Counted from the stretch's first letter, positions 52,597 through 63,162 are shown. The stretch: DNA of 64,000 nt from CBDCUC01 sp965222485 (GCA_965222485.1 CBDCUC010000040.1:186001-250000); one strand, 5' to 3'. Made by a program: numbers and translations. Notes: generated by a model not told the origin, from the letters alone.

Positions 52597-52796
52597 GTGT
52601 TGCCGGCCCCTCCTGCTATTGGATGCATGAATGCGTATCTTGCAGCTCCACCGAAACGCGCACCGCCACTTGATTTAGCAACGCGGAACGCCATAAAAAA
52701 CTTCTCTTCCATAAGGCTTGGACTGCTGCGCCGCTGATCGGAATATGCTGAGCGGCGCGCATCTGCCTAAATTGCGTCGGGTGATGGAGCACAGCG

Positions 52797-54689
52797 ATGA
52801 CCGCCGAGACTAAGAGCAATGAGCACCATGACTTTCAGGCAGAGGTTTCCCGCCTTCTCCACCTGATGGTTCATGCCGTCTACACCGACAAGGAAATCTT
52901 CCTCCGCGAGCTGATATCCAACGCGTCCGACGCTTGCGACAAGCTGCGTTACGAGGCAATCGCGGCGCCCAACCTACTTGAAGGCGACGCGGACTTTACA
53001 ATCAAGATCACGCCCAACAAGACAGCCGGGACGCTGACGGTTTCCGACAACGGCATCGGAATGAGCCGCGAAGAACTCGTCGAAAATCTTGGCACAATCG
53101 CACGATCTGGGACGCGTGCCTTTCTGGAGCGCCTGCAGGAACAGCCTGAGGGCAATGCGTTGATCGGCCAGTTCGGCGTGGGGTTCTACGCAGCCTTCAT
53201 GGTTGCCGACCGCATCGAGGTGGTAAGCCGAAGAGCGGGCACGGAGGGCGCATGGATGTGGGTCTCCGACGGCACGACCGGTTTCGATATAAAGGAGGCG
53301 CCCGCCGACCGTGCAAACCTTGTTAGTCACGGCACGTCCGTAACCCTGGTGCTGAAAAAGGACGCCGAGGAATTCTTAGATCCCGTAAGCATCGAGCGCA
53401 TCGTACGCACCTACTCCGATCACATCCTCTTCCCCGTGGAACTCATTGGTGAGAACGGCGAAGCCCGCCAGGTCAACTCGGCAAGTGCACTTTGGCAGCG
53501 CTCAAAATCGGAAGTAAAGCCCGAGGACTACGAAGAGGTCTATCGCACGGTCTCCGGACACTTCGACAAACCGGCCCATACGATCCATTACAAGGCGGAG
53601 GGACGACAGGAGTATGCGGTGCTGTTGTTTATACCGGAGCAGCGCCCATTCGATCTTTATGACGCCGACCGCAAAGGTCGCGTCAAACTCTATGTCCGCC
53701 GCGTGTTCATTACCGATGATGCCGGCTTGTTGCCGACATACATGCGCTTCATCCGCGGTGTCGTCGACAGCGAGGATGTACCGCTCAACATCAGCCGCGA
53801 GATGCTGCAGAACAACCCGATGGTCGCCCAGATCAGGAAGGCGTTGACGGGTCGCGTGCTGTCCGAATTGGAAACACTGAGCGAGAAAAAACCGGACGCC
53901 TACGACGCGATATGGGAGGCATTTGGTGCCGTCGTAAAGGAAGGCCTTTATGAAGACTTCGAACGCCGTGAACAGCTTTTGAAATTGTCCCGCTTCCGCA
54001 CGACCGCTGGCACAGACAATCGCTCCTTGGCGCAGGTCGCGGAGGCGTTGAGACCCAACCAAAATGAAATTTATTATCTCGTCGGTGACAGCATCGATCG
54101 ATTGGAGGCGAGCCCACAGTTGGAGGCGGCTACGGCGCGCGGCGTCGAGGTGTTGCTGCTTACCGATCCAATCGATGCCTTCTGGACCACCCAGGGACTT
54201 AGCTTTGATGAAAAGCCCCTGCGGTCGCTGACCCAAGGTGACGTTGATCTCTCGGCGATACCTTTGTTGGATGAAACAATTGAAAAGCCCGCCGACCAAG
54301 CCGATGCTGCAGGACTACTTGAAAAACTGAAAATCGTGCTGGGCGACACGGTCAGCGAGGTCCGCGCTTCGCAAAGACTCGTAAAAAGTCCGGTCTGCCT
54401 CATCGCGCCAGGTAGCGGCCCGGATTTGGAGCTGGAAAAACTACTTTCACGACAGGACAGCGGCGTCGGTCTGAAACCAATATTGGAAGTCAATACAGGC
54501 CATGCGCTTGTGACCGCCATTGCCAAGGAATTGGAGACGGCCGACACCGAAACTTCAGAAAGCCTGGCCGGTTTACTCTTTGATCAAGCCCACATTTTAG
54601 ATGGCCAGCCCCCTGCCGATCCGGCGCTCTATACTGAACGTATCAATGCGCTGCTGATCAAGGCCCTAACATCCAGCGACCATGCCTAA
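52797..54689 (+). CDS. htpG: Molecular chaperone HtpG (Hsp90)
   Basis: 630 residues. The N-terminal GHKL ATPase has N-A-S-D-A-C-D-K-L, the G box D-N-G-I-G-M-S and G-Q-F-G-V-G-F-Y. The middle domain has the F-E-R-R-E-Q and G-R-V-L-S-E segments, and the C-terminal dimerisation domain completes it. Bacterial Hsp90 remodels client proteins in the cytoplasm. It is preceded by a terminator and about 200 nt of leader, so has its own promoter, probably heat-regulated; no sure sigma-32 site is seen. Confidence 0.97.
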   Translation: MTAETKSNEHHDFQAEVSRLLHLMVHAVYTDKEIFLRELISNASDACDKLRYEAIAAPNLLEGDADFTIKITPNKTAGTLTVSDNGIGMSREELVENLGTIARSGTRAFLERLQEQPEGNALIGQFGVGFYAAFMVADRIEVVSRRAGTEGAWMWVSDGTTGFDIKEAPADRANLVSHGTSVTLVLKKDAEEFLDPVSIERIVRTYSDHILFPVELIGENGEARQVNSASALWQRSKSEVKPEDYEEVYRTVSGHFDKPAHTIHYKAEGRQEYAVLLFIPEQRPFDLYDADRKGRVKLYVRRVFITDDAGLLPTYMRFIRGVVDSEDVPLNISREMLQNNPMVAQIRKALTGRVLSELETLSEKKPDAYDAIWEAFGAVVKEGLYEDFERREQLLKLSRFRTTAGTDNRSLAQVAEALRPNQNEIYYLVGDSIDRLEASPQLEAATARGVEVLLLTDPIDAFWTTQGLSFDEKPLRSLTQGDVDLSAIPLLDETIEKPADQADAAGLLEKLKIVLGDTVSEVRASQRLVKSPVCLIAPGSGPDLELEKLLSRQDSGVGLKPILEVNTGHALVTAIAKELETADTETSESLAGLLFDQAHILDGQPPADPALYTERINALLIKALTSSDHA

Positions 54690-54741
54690 CAGTCATGGCG
54701 GGCAGCTTTGGCCGCCAGCAACGTGAGAACGGGCCCAACCA

Positions 54742-56835
54742 ATGGCCGCGCCAAACTGGGCAGCAAAAAAAGAGGTTCCTTTGACCAAACGCGACGCAAG
54801 CTCCAACCCCTTTAGCAGCGCTTGGCGAACGCCTTTCAAGCTGCCGCCGTTCGAAAAGATCAAGCCTGAGCATTTCGGCCCGGCGATGAAGGACGCCATG
54901 GCTGAGCAGCGTCGCGCGATATCCAAAATAAAAAAAGATGAACGGCGCCCAACCTTTTCAAACACAATACTTGCGCTGGAAAAAAGTGGCTTGCCCTTAA
55001 GCCGTGTCGTCAGCGTTTTCTTCAACTTGGCAAGCGCCGATACGAACGCGAAGTTGCAGGAAATCGAGCGTGAAATGGCGCCAAAACTGGCCGCCCACGA
55101 GACCGCCATCTATTTGGATTCCACGCTGATGCAGCGCATCGAGTATCTGTACGAGCGCCGCCAGTCTCTAACGCTTACCGCTGAACAACGCCGGCTCATC
55201 GATCGTTATTACACATGGTTCCTGATCGCCGGCGCCAAGCTTAAACCCAAGGCTAAGAGACGCATCGCCGAAATAAATGAGCGGTTGGCACAATTGGTCA
55301 CGGGCTTCATGCAGAATGTTCTGGCCGACGAACAGTCCTGGAGCATGGTGCTTGAAGACGAGCGCGATCTTGCCGGGTTGCCCGCCTCGGTGCGGGCTGC
55401 TGCAAACACAGCAGCCTCCGAACTCGGCCTCGGACCCGAAAAACACGCCATCACGCTGGCGCGCTCAAGCGTCGAGGGGTTTTTGACGTTTTCATCGCGC
55501 AGAGATTTACGCCAGAAGGCTTTTGAGGCGTGGATCGCGCGCGGAGAAATGGACACTTCGCGTGACAATAGGCAAATCCTCGCCGAAGTGGTCGCGTTGC
55601 GCGGCGAGCTTGCTGGTCTCATGGGCTTTGAGTCCTTCGCCGAATACGCGCTTCAAGACACGATGGCCAAGACACCGGCCAACGTACGCAATCTTCTAGG
55701 CCAGGTCTGGCCTGCCGCACGTGCTCGTGCCGAGGAAGAGTGCGCAGCCCTTGCCGAAAGAGTTCGCGCGGAGGGTGGAAACTTCAAAATCGCAGGCTGG
55801 GATTGGCGCTACTATGCGCAAAAGGAACAAAGCGCACGATTTGATCTCGACGAGAGTGAACTGCGCCCCTACTTCCAGCTTGAAAATGTCATTGCCGCTG
55901 CGTTTGAAACCGCACGCCGGTTGTTCGGGCTGCGGTTCAAGGAGCGCACGGATCTGCCGAAGTATCACCAGGACGTGCGCACATTCGAAGTCACTGACGG
56001 CAGAGGCAGACACGTTGCGGTCTTCATGGCGGATTATTTTGCGCGTCCTTCCAAACGCTCCGGCGCGTGGATGTCGAGCTATCGTTCTCAGCACAAAATC
56101 GGTGGCGACAGTCGCCCCGTTGTTGTGAACGTTATGAACTTCGCGCGAGGTGCCAAAGACGAAGCAACGCTTCTATCAATGGATGATGCACGCACACTTT
56201 TTCATGAGTTCGGCCATGGGCTGCACGGCATGTTATCCGACGTGTCCTACCCATCTATTTCAGGTACAAATGTCCCGCGCGATTTTGTTGAACTGCCTTC
56301 GCAGCTGTTCGAGCATTGGTTGACGACGCCGGAGGTATTGAAGGAGTTTGCGCGCCACCACAAAACGGGCCGTCCAATGCCGGCAAAACTGCTGAAAAAA
56401 TTGAAGGCTGCAGAGAAGTTCAATCAGGGCTTCGCGACTGTGGAGTATACCGCTTGTGCGTTGCTCGACCTGGATCTGCACGAATTAGGCGACGTGGAAG
56501 ACTTTGACGCGAGCGCATTCGAGCGCGATGCTTTGGCCAAAATTGGCATGCCATCTGAGATCGTCATGCGCCACCGGTTGCCGCACTTCATGCACATTGT
56601 CGGCGGCTATGCAGCTGGCTATTACAGTTACATGTGGTCGGAAGTGATGGACGCGGATGCATTCGCCGCATTCGAAGAGTCAGGCGATGTCTTCTCAAAG
56701 AAGATAGCTTCAAAACTCAGGAAATACATCTACGCGGCCGGAAACATGCGCGATGCGCAGGAGGCATATCAAGCCTTTCGTGGCCGGCCGCCGCAGATCG
56801 ATGGTTTATTGAAAAAGCGCGGACTTACATCCTGA
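54742..56835 (+). CDS. M3-family metallopeptidase (oligopeptidase A / dipeptidyl carboxypeptidase)
   Basis: 697 residues. The zinc-binding signature H488-E-F-G-H492, in T-L-F-H-E-F-G-H-G-L-H-G, is followed by F-V-E-L-P-S-Q with its third-ligand Glu region. The large helical N-terminal half encloses the peptide. These are cytosolic enzymes that cut short peptides, often released by proteases. Dcp and PrlC are not told apart here, though the C-terminal H-I-V-G-G-Y-A-A-G-Y-Y-S-Y block fits both. 52 nt after htpG. Confidence 0.94.
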   Translation: MAAPNWAAKKEVPLTKRDASSNPFSSAWRTPFKLPPFEKIKPEHFGPAMKDAMAEQRRAISKIKKDERRPTFSNTILALEKSGLPLSRVVSVFFNLASADTNAKLQEIEREMAPKLAAHETAIYLDSTLMQRIEYLYERRQSLTLTAEQRRLIDRYYTWFLIAGAKLKPKAKRRIAEINERLAQLVTGFMQNVLADEQSWSMVLEDERDLAGLPASVRAAANTAASELGLGPEKHAITLARSSVEGFLTFSSRRDLRQKAFEAWIARGEMDTSRDNRQILAEVVALRGELAGLMGFESFAEYALQDTMAKTPANVRNLLGQVWPAARARAEEECAALAERVRAEGGNFKIAGWDWRYYAQKEQSARFDLDESELRPYFQLENVIAAAFETARRLFGLRFKERTDLPKYHQDVRTFEVTDGRGRHVAVFMADYFARPSKRSGAWMSSYRSQHKIGGDSRPVVVNVMNFARGAKDEATLLSMDDARTLFHEFGHGLHGMLSDVSYPSISGTNVPRDFVELPSQLFEHWLTTPEVLKEFARHHKTGRPMPAKLLKKLKAAEKFNQGFATVEYTACALLDLDLHELGDVEDFDASAFERDALAKIGMPSEIVMRHRLPHFMHIVGGYAAGYYSYMWSEVMDADAFAAFEESGDVFSKKIASKLRKYIYAAGNMRDAQEAYQAFRGRPPQIDGLLKKRGLTS

Positions 56836-56905
56836 GGTCAGCCGCCTTGCCCGATGGCAAATGCGAAGCCGGTGTCCGCGCCGCCGAGGTGAGCGACAAC
56901 AATAA

Positions 56906-57700
56906 CTAGAGCCCCAGCCAGGCCGCACCGATGATTGGCCCGGTGCCGTTCTTTTGCACAATTACAACGCAGGCACCTGTATCCAGTCTCATGAATGCAT
57001 GACGCGCTATGTGAATGGTTTTCCGGCCGCCGGACCACAAGCCTATTGGCGTAAGTTCGCGTACAACGTTCCGATAGATAAGTGTACGGCCCGCGTTCTC
57101 GCCGCGTTCGACTTTCACCTTCGCTTCCCGCTGCAAGACTGCCATCCAAATTGTCGCCTCGTCCGACTCAGCGTCCCGTCCCTCCGGCTCGAGGTGAACA
57201 ACATACCGCCTCCCTAATGCACCGAGCCGCACTGAGACACTCACGAACGGCCCTTTGGCATTCTGCTCTTCGATAGCGTCATCGATTGATCGCTTATCTG
57301 AACCCAACACATGGCTGCGGCCATTAATGACGACTTGAGGCGTATAACGCCGTCCGCCCTTCAAAGTCTTGACATACCCTTCCAGACGCTCGGTGTTGCG
57401 TTCCGACGCAAGCGTATCTTTCCATCCTTTGTAATCCCAAATATCCACTGGGAGCGACAGAGCGATCACATCATCGCGATCTGCGTAGCTTTGCAGGACA
57501 GCGTCGGCGGCAGGGCATTCAGGACAAGCTTGGCTTGTGAACAACTCAACGACAGCGCGCAGCGGTTTGCCGGAATAGCCCTGCATGCGATAGGCCGCAG
57601 CATCTGACACGTGCCACACCGCGAGCAGGGGGAGGGCAGCAAGCAGCCCCAAAACAAACGACGCTGTCGCGCTACGTTTCGGCATCGTCGACCTAACCAT
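56906..57700 (-). CDS. DUF1223 secreted thioredoxin-like protein
   Basis: 264 residues. A hydrophobic N-terminal signal precedes the DUF1223 domain: V-V-E-L-F-T-S-Q-A-C-P-E-C-P-A-A-D has a CxxC-like thioredoxin active site, and P-V-D-I-W-D-Y-K-G-W and T-P-Q-V-V-I-N-G are family blocks. Function is not established; the position of CPEC suggests a periplasmic oxidoreductase or a redox-inactive relative. Convergent with the M3 peptidase. Confidence 0.9.
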   Translation of the reverse strand: MVRSTMPKRSATASFVLGLLAALPLLAVWHVSDAAAYRMQGYSGKPLRAVVELFTSQACPECPAADAVLQSYADRDDVIALSLPVDIWDYKGWKDTLASERNTERLEGYVKTLKGGRRYTPQVVINGRSHVLGSDKRSIDDAIEEQNAKGPFVSVSVRLGALGRRYVVHLEPEGRDAESDEATIWMAVLQREAKVKVERGENAGRTLIYRNVVRELTPIGLWSGGRKTIHIARHAFMRLDTGACVVIVQKNGTGPIIGAAWLGL

Positions 57701-57893
57701 TCTTCGAATATAACTTTCCTAAAGTTCTTACCTGATGAATATCGAACGCTGGTGGTTAATTACCAGTCACGAATGGTTGAGTCCGCGTTGATACGCACTG
57801 ATATGCATCAAATTGGGGCAACTGCGCGGATCACAATATGAGTCCCCGCTACTTGCCTAGCCGCAGCCGCGACAAACTGGTTTATTGTGCAGT

Positions 57894-60614
57894 TTAGGCG
57901 GCCTCGGCAAGATTGCGCAGCACAAAATGCAGGATGCCGCCATTCTTGAAATACTCTAGCTCATCCAGCGTATCGATGCGGCAAAGGATCGGCACTTCGC
58001 GCGTTGAGCCATCGGCCGACGTTATTGTTGCAGTCATCGTCTGACGCGGTTGCACGTCGGCAAGACCCGCAATGCTGACAGTCTCATCACCTTTCAAGCC
58101 TAGTTTTGCCCATGACCAGCCGTCTTCGAATGTGAACGGGACGACGCCCATTCCGACAAGATTGGAACGATGAATGCGTTCGAACGACTGCGCGATCACG
58201 GCGCGCACGCCCAAAAGGCGCGTGCCCTTTGCAGCCCAGTCGCGCGATGATCCATTGCCGTATTCGATACCGGCGAACACAACGAGCGGACGACTCTCGG
58301 CGGCATAACGCATGGCCGCCTCGTAAATTGAAACGGTTTCGCCTGAAGGATAATGGACGGTGTAGCCACCTTCTTTGACATTGCCGTCAGCGTCGCGATG
58401 CATCTGGTTCTTGATGCGAATATTTGCAAAAGTTCCGCGCATCATCACTTCATGATTGCCACGGCGCGTACCGTATTGATTGAAGTCCTTCGGGGCCACC
58501 TGACGCTCAAGAAAATAGGTACCAGCGGGACTTTCCTTCTTGATAGCGCCGGCGGGCGAGATGTGATCGGTGGTGATCTTGTCGCCGAGCAGTGCGAGGA
58601 TCCGAGCCTCTGTGATATCTTCAACCTTACTGGGTTCACGCGTGATGCCGTCGAAGTAGGGTGGGTTCTGCACATAGGTTGAGAAAGAATCCCAACCAAA
58701 CGTCAGCCCCGAGCCTGCCTCGACCGCCTGCCAGCGTTCGTCGCCCTTAAACACGTCGGAATACTTCTGCAGGAACACATCGCGAGTCACGTTTTCTGCA
58801 ATAAATTTTTGAACTTCCTGCGACGTCGGCCAGATGTCCTTCAGGTAGACCGGGTTGCCATCCTTATCGTTGCCAATCGGCTCGCTTGTAAGATCCTTCT
58901 GCACGCTGCCGGCAAGCGCATAAGCAACCACGAGCGGCGGCGAGGCAAGATAGTTGGCCTGAACATCCGGGCTGACACGGCCCTCAAAGTTCCGGTTGCC
59001 AGACAGCACGGCCGCTGCAACGATGCCGTTTTCATTGATGGCTTTCGATATTGGCGGCGGCAACGGGCCGGAGTTACCGATACAGGTCGTGCAGCCGAAC
59101 CCGACGACGTTGAAGCCGATCTTGTCCAAATAGTCCTGCAGGCCCGAATTGGCCAGGTACGCGGCAACGACTTGACTTCCTGGTGCCAGCGATGTCTTCA
59201 CCCACGGTTTGCTGGCAAGCCCTTTATTGACCGCGTTGCGTGCCAGTAGTCCTGCTGCGATCAGAACGCTGGGATTCGAGGTGTTCGTGCAGCTCGTGAT
59301 GGCCGCGATGGCAACATCACCATGCCCGATATCATAGTCAGCCCCTTCGACCTGCGCCGACTTATCAAGCTCGTTTGGTTTTTTGTATTCATCCGCCAGT
59401 GATGCAGCAAAACCGGATTTGATACCGCTCAGTGCGATCCGCCCTTCTGGGCGTTTCGGCCCGGCCATCGACGGCTCCACGCTGCCAAGCTCTAGCTCGA
59501 GCGTGTCGGTAAACACCGGGTCGTCGGCATCTCTTTCGCGGAACAGCCCTTGCGCCTTCGCGTACGCTTCAACAAGAGCAATTCTCTCCTCGTCACGTCC
59601 TGTCATTTTGAGATAATCGAGGGTCTCGCCATCGACCGGGAAGAAGCCGCAGGTGGCTCCATATTCCGGCGCCATATTGGCGATCGTTGCGCGGTCAGCA
59701 AGCGTCAGATGATTTAGCCCCGCGCCATAAAATTCGACAAACTTGCCAACCACACCCTTCTTGCGCAGCATTTGCGTAACCGTCAGCACGAGGTCGGTGG
59801 CCGTGACGCCCTCGCTCAATGTTCCTTTGAGCTTAAATCCGATCACTTCGGGGATAAGCATGGATAGCGGTTGGCCTAGCATTGCTGCTTCCGCCTCGAT
59901 ACCGCCTACGCCCCATCCGAGCACGGCTAGTCCGTTGACCATTGTCGTATGACTGTCTGTACCCACGAGGCTGTCTGGATAGGCAACGGTTTCACCGTCC
60001 GCGCTCTCGCGCGTCCAGACCGTCTGCGCCAAGTACTCCAGGTTGACTTGATGGCAGATACCGGTTCCGGGCGGCACGACGCGGAAATTCTCAAATGCAC
60101 CCTGCCCCCACTTGAGAAATTTGTAGCGTTCCGCGTTGCGCGCGTATTCCTGCTCGACATTATGCGCAAGTGCCAGCGGCGTCCCGAACTCATCGACGAT
60201 GACCGAATGGTCAATGACGAGATCGACGGGAATGAGCGGATTGATCTGTTCGGGGTTCCCACCCAGGCTGACCATGCCGTCGCGCATTGCAGCCAGGTCG
60301 ACAACTGCGGGCACCCCTGTAAAGTCCTGCATCAGAACGCGCGCCGGCCGGAAACCGATTTCTTGACTGGTTTTGCCTGACGACTGAAGCCACGCGGACA
60401 TCGCTAGGATGTCGTCTTTGCTGACCGATCGCCCGTCCTCATGACGCAGCAGATTTTCCGCCAGCACTTTCATCGAAAATGGCAGCTTGGAGATACCCTT
60501 AAGTCCGTTCGCTTCTGCTTCAACAAGCGAGTAATAGACATAATCTTTGCCGCCGACCTTCAGCGTTTTCCGGCATGAAAAGCTGTCCAGCGATGACGAG
60601 TTGATTGCGCTCAC
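57894..60614 (-). CDS. acnA: Aconitate hydratase A
   Basis: 906 residues from GTG at 60614, preceded by AGGAG; an upstream extension has no site. AcnA isomerises citrate to isocitrate through aconitate in the TCA cycle. The [4Fe-4S] ligands lie in the blocks S-C-T-N-T-S-N-P and G-C-T-T-C-I-G-N-S-G; the substrate-binding D-S-H-T and the R-G-N-H-E segment of the swivel domain are present. It is divergent from ccmA, a pairing common in rhizobia. Confidence 0.98.
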   Translation of the reverse strand: MSAINSSSLDSFSCRKTLKVGGKDYVYYSLVEAEANGLKGISKLPFSMKVLAENLLRHEDGRSVSKDDILAMSAWLQSSGKTSQEIGFRPARVLMQDFTGVPAVVDLAAMRDGMVSLGGNPEQINPLIPVDLVIDHSVIVDEFGTPLALAHNVEQEYARNAERYKFLKWGQGAFENFRVVPPGTGICHQVNLEYLAQTVWTRESADGETVAYPDSLVGTDSHTTMVNGLAVLGWGVGGIEAEAAMLGQPLSMLIPEVIGFKLKGTLSEGVTATDLVLTVTQMLRKKGVVGKFVEFYGAGLNHLTLADRATIANMAPEYGATCGFFPVDGETLDYLKMTGRDEERIALVEAYAKAQGLFRERDADDPVFTDTLELELGSVEPSMAGPKRPEGRIALSGIKSGFAASLADEYKKPNELDKSAQVEGADYDIGHGDVAIAAITSCTNTSNPSVLIAAGLLARNAVNKGLASKPWVKTSLAPGSQVVAAYLANSGLQDYLDKIGFNVVGFGCTTCIGNSGPLPPPISKAINENGIVAAAVLSGNRNFEGRVSPDVQANYLASPPLVVAYALAGSVQKDLTSEPIGNDKDGNPVYLKDIWPTSQEVQKFIAENVTRDVFLQKYSDVFKGDERWQAVEAGSGLTFGWDSFSTYVQNPPYFDGITREPSKVEDITEARILALLGDKITTDHISPAGAIKKESPAGTYFLERQVAPKDFNQYGTRRGNHEVMMRGTFANIRIKNQMHRDADGNVKEGGYTVHYPSGETVSIYEAAMRYAAESRPLVVFAGIEYGNGSSRDWAAKGTRLLGVRAVIAQSFERIHRSNLVGMGVVPFTFEDGWSWAKLGLKGDETVSIAGLADVQPRQTMTATITSADGSTREVPILCRIDTLDELEYFKNGGILHFVLRNLAEAA

Positions 60615-61014
60615 GTAGCGATCTCCTGGCTTATGGATCAAATCAGTTTGAAACTGGCGCCGGCTCAATTGGCTGGCGATTGGCTACAAATTTTACAACT
60701 TGGCGCCGGGCCGACTGCCGGCAAAGACCTTGCACATGCACTGAACTGCTGCAATTTGACGGCGTATCTCTGGTTCGCAAGCGGCCACGGTGCGGACATG
60801 GGCCGACCTTGTAACCTCATTTGACAGTTGATGTAGCTTCATGTGTTGTGCCGCCGTTATATTGTGCGGCGCGTCAAAGTGCAACGAGACCAAAGAGCAC
60901 TGAAGCGGCGGGCCGCCTGTTCTGATATTGTTTCATCGCTGCGACGCCACTCGCCCTGTCAGCCTGAGCCCGCAGGTATGAAGACACTTTAGCCATGGGA
61001 AACCGCTCTGATCC
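60615..61014. other. Divergent promoter region acnA / ccmA
   Basis: 400 bases between the two start codons. TTGACA at 60821-60826 is a good -35 candidate for ccmA but the sequence 17 bp downstream (TGTTGT) is a weak -10. A GCCGC / GCGGC hairpin (60850-60870) with TATATT in its loop follows. No gene is convincing. Confidence 0.35.
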
Positions 61015-61680
61015 GTGCAGATTATCGCCGAGAACCTCATAATCAGCCGTGGCCAAAGCAAGATCATAGATGATCTGTCGTGGACCCTGTCTTCAGGCAC
61101 CGCCCTGTTGCTGACCGGCCCCAACGGCGCAGGCAAAACGACGTTGATCCGCGCCGTGGCCGGCTTCATTCCGTTGACCGCCGGACGGTTTGAACTTGCC
61201 GGTTCAGATCCCGATCGGGAGTTCGCCGAACATTGTCACTACGTTGGACACGCCAACGGAATCAAGCAGGCATTTACGGTCGCCGAGAACTTGCGCTTTT
61301 GGGCGGAGTATCTCAATGCTGGAGATCTTACCGGGCATAACGGATACCATCGCGCGGTCGATACGGCACTGGAACGTTTTAACCTGACGTCGTTGGCCGA
61401 CATTCCCGCCGGATATTTGTCAGCAGGTCAGAAGCGTCGGCTCGGGCTTGCACGGCTTTTGGTTGCGCCGCGCCCGATTTGGCTCCTGGATGAACCTTCG
61501 GTGTCGCTAGACGCCTTCGCGACAAAACGATTGGCGGCCGTCATTGGTGAGCATTTGGCGAATGATGGCTTGGTGCTTGCTGCCACTCATATTCCTCTAG
61601 GGCTGGAGGATGCGCAGGAGCTTCGGCTCGGCTTACACACGTCGACGGCTCCGGGCCTAAAAAAAGCAGGTGGCGAATGA
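61015..61680 (+). CDS. ccmA: Heme exporter ATP-binding protein CcmA
   Basis: 221 residues, GTG start at 61015. Walker A G-P-N-G-A-G-K-T-T, the signature L-S-A-G-Q-K-R-R and Walker B W-L-L-D-E-P-S show an ABC ATPase; A-G-Q-K-R-R is typical of CcmA. CcmAB release holo-CcmE from CcmC in system I cytochrome c maturation. The stop overlaps the ccmB start (ATGA). Confidence 0.96.
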   Translation: MQIIAENLIISRGQSKIIDDLSWTLSSGTALLLTGPNGAGKTTLIRAVAGFIPLTAGRFELAGSDPDREFAEHCHYVGHANGIKQAFTVAENLRFWAEYLNAGDLTGHNGYHRAVDTALERFNLTSLADIPAGYLSAGQKRRLGLARLLVAPRPIWLLDEPSVSLDAFATKRLAAVIGEHLANDGLVLAATHIPLGLEDAQELRLGLHTSTAPGLKKAGGE

Positions 61681-62345
61681 CAGCATTCATGACGCTGCTC
61701 CGCCGCGATTTGGCGCTTGCCGTTAAAGAAGGTGGCGCGCTGGGCACAGCTCTCGGGTTCTACCTCTTGGTGGTTGCTCTTATGCCACTTGGGCTGGGCC
61801 CCGACCTGAACCTGCTCGCACGCATCGCCGCAGGCGTTTTGTGGATCGCGCTTCTGTTGGCCGCGCTCCTGTCACTCGGCCGCATTTTTGAATCCGACAA
61901 CGATGACGGTTCACTGGAGGTTATGGCCACCGGCCCGTTGCCTCTTGAACTGGTTGCCGCGGCTAAATCACTGGCACACTGGATTTCGACAGGCATTCCG
62001 CTCGCGTTGCTGGCGCCAGTACTGGGAATTCTGTTGAACCTGGATCTTAAAACCTATCCCATACTGGTTGCGACCATGTTGGCTGGGACCCCGGCCATCA
62101 GCTTTTTAGGGTCAATAGGGGCCGCTCTCACATTGAAGGCGCGTCGAGGAGGCCTGCTTCTGGCACTTCTCGTCCTGCCACTTTATGTCCCAACCTTGAT
62201 CTTTGGCATTACAACGATCTCAAGTGCGATGTTATCTCCCGGTGGCGCGACGCAATCCTTCCTGATTCTTGCCGCTATATCGCTGGGCTCGCTCGTGATC
62301 GGCCCGCTCGCGTCCGCCATGGCGATCCGTTATCAGATGCAATGA
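61677..62345 (+). CDS. ccmB: Heme exporter protein CcmB
   Basis: 222 residues with six transmembrane helices. R-R-D-L-A-L-A near the N-terminus and G-R-I-F-E-S-D are family features. It forms the membrane part of the CcmAB complex that frees heme-bound CcmE. Overlaps ccmA by 4 bases and is followed by ccmC after 52 nt. Confidence 0.95.
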   Translation: MTAFMTLLRRDLALAVKEGGALGTALGFYLLVVALMPLGLGPDLNLLARIAAGVLWIALLLAALLSLGRIFESDNDDGSLEVMATGPLPLELVAAAKSLAHWISTGIPLALLAPVLGILLNLDLKTYPILVATMLAGTPAISFLGSIGAALTLKARRGGLLLALLVLPLYVPTLIFGITTISSAMLSPGGATQSFLILAAISLGSLVIGPLASAMAIRYQMQ

Positions 62346-62397
62346 GGCATAAGCGCCTTCATTGCGCCCACTAACCGGACAACTTACATTTCAAGCT

Positions 62398-63156
62398 ATG
62401 CAAGAACAGTCGCTAACACAAAGGCTCGCCAACCCGACACGCTTCATGGCGTTGTCCGGCGCTCTGCTGCCGTGGGTTGCCGGTCTGGCCACCCTGTTGC
62501 TGATCTACGGTCTCTATCGCAGCTTCTCCGCACCGCCCGACTACCAACAGGGCGAGACCGTGCGGATTATGTTTATCCACGTGCCCTCTGCCTGGCTTGC
62601 CATGATGGCATATGTGATTGTGGCGATCTCCAGTTTTGGCCTCCTGGTTTTCCGCCACCCGCTGGCGGACGTATCTGCAAAGGCCGCCGTGCCGCTGGGC
62701 GCGGCATTCACAGCGCTCGCGTTGATAACGGGGTCGCTTTGGGGCAAGCCGATGTGGGGAACCTATTGGGTGTGGGACGCGCGTCTGACGTCGGTTCTGA
62801 TGTTGTTGTTCCTGTACCTCGGGCTGATGGCATTGCGCTCATCGCTGGACGACGAGGCATTGGCCGGAAAACTGACAGCCGTTCTTGCGTTGGTTGGCGT
62901 TGTTTTGCTGCCGGTTATCAAGTTTTCGGTCGATTGGTGGAACACGCTCCACCAGCCGTCGACGGGCCTTACTTCGACAGTCCACTACTCCATTCGAATC
63001 CCGCTGTTGATTATGGCAGCTGGCTTTAGCGCAATGTTCATCGCAATGCATTTGCAGGCGATGCGCAATGAGATCTTGCGCCGGCGCGTCAAAGCACTTC
63101 GTGTCGCAGAGGTCGAGCGAGCGCGCTCGGCCGAATTGGCCGCAGCAGGGGAGTGA
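62398..63156 (+). CDS. ccmC: Heme exporter protein CcmC
   Basis: 252 residues from ATG at 62398. Six transmembrane helices and the tryptophan-rich heme-handling loop (G-T-Y-W-V-W-D-A-R-L-T-S) in the periplasm, with the histidines on either side (I-H-V-P-S-A-W and T-L-H-Q-P), are diagnostic. CcmC loads heme onto CcmE. Same operon as ccmABDG. Confidence 0.97.
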   Translation: MQEQSLTQRLANPTRFMALSGALLPWVAGLATLLLIYGLYRSFSAPPDYQQGETVRIMFIHVPSAWLAMMAYVIVAISSFGLLVFRHPLADVSAKAAVPLGAAFTALALITGSLWGKPMWGTYWVWDARLTSVLMLLFLYLGLMALRSSLDDEALAGKLTAVLALVGVVLLPVIKFSVDWWNTLHQPSTGLTSTVHYSIRIPLLIMAAGFSAMFIAMHLQAMRNEILRRRVKALRVAEVERARSAELAAAGE

Positions 63157-63162
63157 CGCTAG

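Larger units (their letters stand above)
52093..52796. other. Long non-coding or poorly coding region before htpG
   Basis: About 700 bases. They hold a short ORF with an excellent ribosome-binding site and an in-frame amber codon (52368-52544) and a strong terminator (52563-52596). Upstream of htpG, CTTGAT near 52671 and CCATAA 16 nt later are only loosely like a heat-shock promoter. No other gene is convincing. Confidence 0.5.

Noticed and set aside
52671..52700. Sigma-32-type promoter for htpG
   Set aside because: CTTGAT and CCATAA with 16-bp spacing fit only loosely; not strong enough to call.
53502..54299. 265-codon minus-strand frame inside htpG
   Set aside because: Antisense to a fully conserved Hsp90 gene, with no recognisable domain or start signal.
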